In this document: one piece after another, positions 21,275-24,140 of the stretch
How the letters are laid out: each line of letters begins with the position of its first letter
Position numbering within the stretch: position 1 is the first letter of the stretch
Assembly: GCA_046758065.1 (NCBI GenBank)
Contig: JBHHZM010000038.1
Coordinates: 1-24,140, forward strand
Direction: 5' to 3'
DNA length: 24,140 bases
Source of the DNA: JBHHZM01 sp046758065
Lineage (GTDB): Bacteria; Pseudomonadota; Alphaproteobacteria; JAAXGF01
Made by a program: the position numbers and the translations under genes
Notes under the pieces: model-generated
What the model saw: only the letters and a program-made list of their open reading frames with translations
Told to the model about the DNA's origin: nothing
The model's database searches: none

Positions 21275-22183
21275 GTGGCCGGCAACGAGGCATCCGCCCG
21301 CGACATGATGACCACCCGCGAGGTGGCCGCGTACCTGCGCATCAAGGAGCGCAAGGTCTACGATCTCGTCAAGAGCGGCCGCATCCCCTGCACCCGGGTG
21401 ACCGGCAAGTGGCTGTTCCCGAAGGGTCTGATCGACGACTGGCTCGCCTCGAACGCCGGGCCGCTTTCCCCTGCCGCCCGCGACGTACGGCCGCCGCCGG
21501 TGATCGCCGGCAGCCACGACCCGCTGCTCGAATGGTGCCTCGGCCAGTCCGGCTCGGGCCTCGCCATGCTGCCCGGCGGCAGCCGCGACGGTCTCGCCCG
21601 TCTGGCTGCGGGCGAGGCGGCGATCTGCGGTCTGCACCTGCGCGATCCCGCGACCGGCGAATACAATCTGGCTGCGGTGCGCGATGGCCTCGCCGGCCTC
21701 GGCGTCGTGGTCGTCGAATGGGCGTGGCGCGAGCAGGGTCTGGTGCTGGCGCCGGGCAATCCGCTCGGCATCGCGGTTCTCGGCGACCTCGCGGCGCGCG
21801 GCGCGCGCGTGGCGCGGCGCCAGGACGGCGCCGGCAGCCAGCTTCTCCTGGTTCACCTGCTCGCCGAGGCCGGGCTCGCGCCCGCCGATCTCGACCTCCT
21901 GCCCGAGCCGGCGCGGAGCGAGACCGAACTCGGGCTCGCGGTGCTCGAAGGCAAGGCCGACGCCGGCCTCGCGGTCGCCGCCGTCGCCCGCCGGCTGCGC
22001 CTCGACTTCGTGGCCTTGCATCGCGAACGCTACGACCTGGCAATGCGCCGGCGCGACTACTTCGAGGCGCCGTTTCAGGAGCTTCTCGCTTTCGCCCGCT
22101 CGGCGGCCTTCACCGTCCGCGCCGCCGAGCTCGGCGGCTACGATTGCTCGGGTCTGGGCCGTATTGTCTACAATGCGCCGTGA
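21275..22183 (+). CDS. Excisionase-type HTH regulator with periplasmic-binding-like domain
   Basis: A 302-residue regulator. Residues about 12-58 form an excisionase/MerR-like helix-turn-helix (TTREVAAYLRIKERKVYDLVKSGRIPCTRVTGKWLFPK). From about 70 the protein is a PBP-like domain, PF12727-type, related to molybdate or tungstate binding proteins: VIAGSHDPLLEW, AICGLHLRDPATGEYNL, VARRQDGAGSQLLL, AVLEGKADAGLAVAAVAR and FVALHRERYDLAMRR. It is therefore likely a one-component sensor of oxoanion that controls Mo/W genes. GTG 21275 has AGGGGG seven bases ahead and is preferred over ATG 21305, which lacks good spacing. Divergent from the Fe-S protein and convergent with the tup operon, it is placed to regulate either. 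Ligand is inferred. Confidence 0.82.
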   Translation: MAGNEASARDMMTTREVAAYLRIKERKVYDLVKSGRIPCTRVTGKWLFPKGLIDDWLASNAGPLSPAARDVRPPPVIAGSHDPLLEWCLGQSGSGLAMLPGGSRDGLARLAAGEAAICGLHLRDPATGEYNLAAVRDGLAGLGVVVVEWAWREQGLVLAPGNPLGIAVLGDLAARGARVARRQDGAGSQLLLVHLLAEAGLAPADLDLLPEPARSETELGLAVLEGKADAGLAVAAVARRLRLDFVALHRERYDLAMRRRDYFEAPFQELLAFARSAAFTVRAAELGGYDCSGLGRIVYNAP

Positions 22184-22204
22184 GGCGGGCCGCGCGGTGC
22201 CTCA
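22181..22204. terminator. Hairpin whose stems are the stop codons of two convergent genes
   Basis: TGAGGC (22181-22186) and GCCTCA (22199-22204) pair around a GC-rich 12-base loop. The first arm starts with the regulator's TGA; the second ends with the complement of the tupA TGA. It is symmetric, so it may end both transcripts. No T-run on either side. Confidence 0.45.
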
Positions 22205-23038
22205 GCGCTGGGCGTTGGGAAAGAAGAGCTGCTGGCCGTTCACCCGGTAGGCGGCAATCGCGGCCTGGCCGGCGTCGGACAACAGCCAGTCGATGAACGC
22301 CCGGCCGTCGGCGGCGCGGACGTGGGGGAACCGCGTCGGATTGACCAGCGTTACGCCGTACTGGTTGAACAGCCGCGGATCGCCCTCGACCAGGATCGCG
22401 AGCCCGCGCCGGTTTTGGAAACTGAGCCAGGTCCCGCGGTCGGAGAGCGAATAGGCGTCGAGCCCGGCCGCGGTGTTGAGCGTCGCGCCCATGCCCGACC
22501 CGGTCTCGCGGTACCAGGTGCCGCTGGCCGCGGCGACATCGACGCCGCCCGCCCGCCAGAGCGCGAGTTCGGCCTTGTTGGTGCCGCTGTCGTCGCCGCG
22601 CGAGGCGAACAGCGCGCCGGCCTTGGCGATCTTGCGCAGCGCTGCGGCGGCGTCCTTCATGCCGCGCACGCCGGCGGGGTCCGACTTCGGGCCGACGATG
22701 ACGAAGTCGTTGTACATCACGTCGTAGCGGCGGACGCCGAAGCCGTCGGCGACGAACGCGAGCTCCGAGGGCTTGTGATGGACGAACAGCACGTCGGCGT
22801 CGCCGCGCTTGGCAAGCCGGATCGCCTGCCCGGTGCCGACCGCGACGACGTTGACCGTGATCCCGCTCGCGGTCTTGAACAGCGGCAGAATGTGATCGAA
22901 CAACCCGGAGTTCTGGGTCGAGGTGGTCGAGGCGACGACGATGGCGCGCTCGCCGGCCGCCGCGTCGTCGCGGAACGCTCCGAAAGCAAGTACGGCGCAA
23001 GCGGCGAATACGAGGAAGAGGCGGCGTGTGGTTACCAT
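22202..23038 (-). CDS. tupA: Tungstate-type ABC transporter substrate-binding protein
   Basis: A 278-residue periplasmic oxoanion-binding protein. After a signal peptide (to about residue 28, DDAAAGE) comes VVASTTSTQNSGLFDHILPLF, the TTTSTxxSGL-type oxyanion motif that marks TupA rather than ModA. VVAVGTGQAIRLAKRGDADVLFVHHKPSE and FASRGDDSGTNKAELALW further define the tungstate/WtpA-TupA cleft. Tungstate is the likely ligand, though molybdate binding cannot be excluded. GGAGAA five bases before ATG 23038 sets the start, and the start overlaps the tupC stop by 7 bases, showing translational coupling. It is the last gene of tupB-tupC-tupA. Confidence 0.92.
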   Translation of the reverse strand: MVTTRRLFLVFAACAVLAFGAFRDDAAAGERAIVVASTTSTQNSGLFDHILPLFKTASGITVNVVAVGTGQAIRLAKRGDADVLFVHHKPSELAFVADGFGVRRYDVMYNDFVIVGPKSDPAGVRGMKDAAAALRKIAKAGALFASRGDDSGTNKAELALWRAGGVDVAAASGTWYRETGSGMGATLNTAAGLDAYSLSDRGTWLSFQNRRGLAILVEGDPRLFNQYGVTLVNPTRFPHVRAADGRAFIDWLLSDAGQAAIAAYRVNGQQLFFPNAQR

Positions 23039-23751
23039 AGCAGTTCTCCTTTCAGGAAAGCGGCGGCCTCGGGGCTTTGCGGTCCGGCGAAGAAGGCGTC
23101 TGCCGGGCTGCGTTCGACCAGTCGGCCGCGGTGCAGAAACAGGATTTCATCGGCGAGGCGGTGCGCCTGACCAAGATCATGGGTGGTCATGACGATCTTG
23201 GCGCCGGCGCGGTGGATGGCGTCGATCGCCGCTTCGACCGCGCGCGTCGCCGCGGGATCGAGACTCGCGGTCGGCTCGTCGAGGAACAGGACATGCGGTT
23301 CGAGCGCCCAGACCCGCGCCAGCGAAAGCCGCTGCTGTTCGCCGAGCGACAACGTGCGCGCCGGCTGCCGGGCCGCGTCCTCGAGGCCGACGCGGGCAAG
23401 CGCCCGGGCGACGATCTTGCCGCGCCGAGTGCGCGCGACCCCGCGCACCGCGAGCGCGTAAGCCACGTTGGCGGCGGCGGATCGGCGCAGCATGACCGGG
23501 CTCTGGAACACCATCGCCTGATGGGCGAGGGCCGTGGCCGCTCCGGGGCCGCGCCAGCGCACCGTCCCCGCCGTCGGCCGCAGCAGGCCGTGGCAGAGGC
23601 GCAGGAAAAGGCTTTTTCCGGCGCCGTTGGGGCCGAGGATCATCGTGCGGGGGCCGGCCTCGAGAGTCAGCGTGAGGCGGTCGATCAGGCGCTCGCCGCC
23701 AGCGTCGAAGCAGACGTCGTCGAGAACCAGCGGCAGTATCCCGCGGCTCAT
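23032..23751 (-). CDS. tupC: Tungstate-type ABC transporter ATP-binding protein
   Basis: A 239-residue ABC ATPase that would power TupB-mediated import. All motifs are present: Walker A GPNGAGKS (about residue 41), Q-loop in MVFQSPVML, signature LSLGEQQRLSLAR, Walker B HVLFLDEPTASLD and H-loop MTTHD. Length is normal for a small single-domain importer ATPase without a molybdate-sensing (MOP) C-terminal domain, consistent with TupC rather than ModC. ATG 23751 (MSRGILPLVL) lies 14 bases after the tupB stop; a longer in-frame ORF upstream runs antisense to nothing known and through tupB, so it is rejected. It overlaps tupA by 7 bases. Confidence 0.9.
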   Translation of the reverse strand: MSRGILPLVLDDVCFDAGGERLIDRLTLTLEAGPRTMILGPNGAGKSLFLRLCHGLLRPTAGTVRWRGPGAATALAHQAMVFQSPVMLRRSAAANVAYALAVRGVARTRRGKIVARALARVGLEDAARQPARTLSLGEQQRLSLARVWALEPHVLFLDEPTASLDPAATRAVEAAIDAIHRAGAKIVMTTHDLGQAHRLADEILFLHRGRLVERSPADAFFAGPQSPEAAAFLKGELLW

Positions 23752-23765
23752 GCCCGGTCGTCTTC

Positions 23766-24140
23766 TCAGCTGCCGCGCGCCCGCGCCGCGTCGCGCAGGA
23801 TCTGGGCGGCGAGGTTGACTCCGAGCGCCAGCGTCAGGAGCACCACCCCGAGCGCGAGCGCCAGCACCAGATCGCCCTTGCTGGTCTCGAGCGCGATCGC
23901 CGTGGTCATGACCCGGGTCAGATGGTCGATATTGCCGCCGACGATCATCACCGCGCCGACTTCGGCGACGGCGCGGCCGAAACCGGCGAGCACCGCGGTC
24001 ACCAGGGTAAAGCGACCGTCCCACAGCAGCGTCGGCACGGCCCGGCCCGGCCCGGCCCCAAGCGAGCGCAGTTGCTCGGCATAGGCCTCCCACAGGTCCT
24101 CGACGACCTGGCGGGTGAGCGCGGCGACGATCGGAATCAC
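23766..24140 (-). CDS. tupB: Tungstate-type ABC transporter permease, C-terminal part
   Basis: The last ~124 residues of an ABC importer permease; the 5' part lies beyond the window edge (a full TupB is over 200 residues). The EAA-type loop that contacts the ATPase is GFGRAVAEVGAVMIVGGNIDH, followed by LTRVMTTAIALETSKGDLVLALALGVVLLTLALGVNLAAQIL with the last membrane helix. The sequence is of the TupB/ModB permease type, and the neighbouring TupA with its TTST-type motif points to tungstate. It is the first gene in the window of the tupB-tupC-tupA operon; whether anything precedes tupB cannot be seen. Confidence 0.9.
   Translation of the reverse strand: MIPIVAALTRQVVEDLWEAYAEQLRSLGAGPGRAVPTLLWDGRFTLVTAVLAGFGRAVAEVGAVMIVGGNIDHLTRVMTTAIALETSKGDLVLALALGVVLLTLALGVNLAAQILRDAARARGS

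Noticed and set aside
23752..24093. In-frame upstream extension of tupC to 24093
   Set aside because: It overlaps tupB in another frame and is arginine/glycine-rich; tupC family homology begins at MSRGILPL near 23751.
1..24140. tRNA, rRNA, CRISPR array, insertion sequence or prophage
   Set aside because: No T-loop/anticodon arrangement outside coding genes, no regularly spaced repeats and no transposase, integrase or phage structural protein were seen.

Overview
The window is GC-rich, densely packed bacterial DNA and reads as an alphaproteobacterium, most likely Rhodospirillales-like. The lineage signs are a C4-pathway 5-aminolevulinate synthase (HemA), an FNR-type regulator with matching TTGAT-N4-ATCAA sites, a perfect CtrA-type box (TTAA-N7-TTAAC), a TipF-like EAL protein, and several protein families typical of that group. 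No species can be named. No rRNA, tRNA, CRISPR array or insertion sequence was seen.

Layout. Bases 1-109 are less GC-rich and do not match the pyrD 3' end that follows, so there is a junction near base 110. Next come a TipF-like degenerate EAL protein and a HAD-IIA hydrolase (+ strand). An operon on the - strand follows: cpdA (cAMP phosphodiesterase), an orphan TRAP-type DctP binding protein, and a secreted protein of unknown function. Then come an M24 aminopeptidase P (+), an FNR-type regulator (-) and a NifX/NafY-like protein (+). Two FNR-like sites flank the NifX-like gene. The second opens a gene-poor stretch (8914-9395) that carries one copy of a diverged 63-bp repeat; the other copy precedes a DMT transporter. 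A peptidoglycan-binding lipoprotein lies between the two copies.

From 11 kb onward: a Phd/PIN toxin-antitoxin pair with an AT-rich operator-promoter; an AstE/AspA-type metallohydrolase (-); hemA (+) behind a textbook class II FNR promoter; nadK (-); a conserved secreted protein and a second DMT transporter (+); moaA (-), with an 18-bp repeat at its 3' end and another beyond its 5' end; and a histidine-containing polytopic membrane protein (+) behind the perfect CtrA box.

The right end is a molybdenum/tungsten locus. A multi-cluster 4Fe-4S protein (-) is divergent from an excisionase-type HTH regulator fused to a periplasmic-binding-like oxoanion sensor (+). That regulator converges on a tungstate-type ABC operon (tupB-tupC-tupA, -). 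With moaA nearby, this suggests cofactor supply and electron-transfer or maturation functions for a Mo/W enzyme such as formate dehydrogenase. No such enzyme lies in the window.

The FNR gene, the FNR boxes, haem synthesis, the NifX-like protein and the Mo/W genes together suggest a facultative microaerobic or anaerobic lifestyle. This is inference from gene content.
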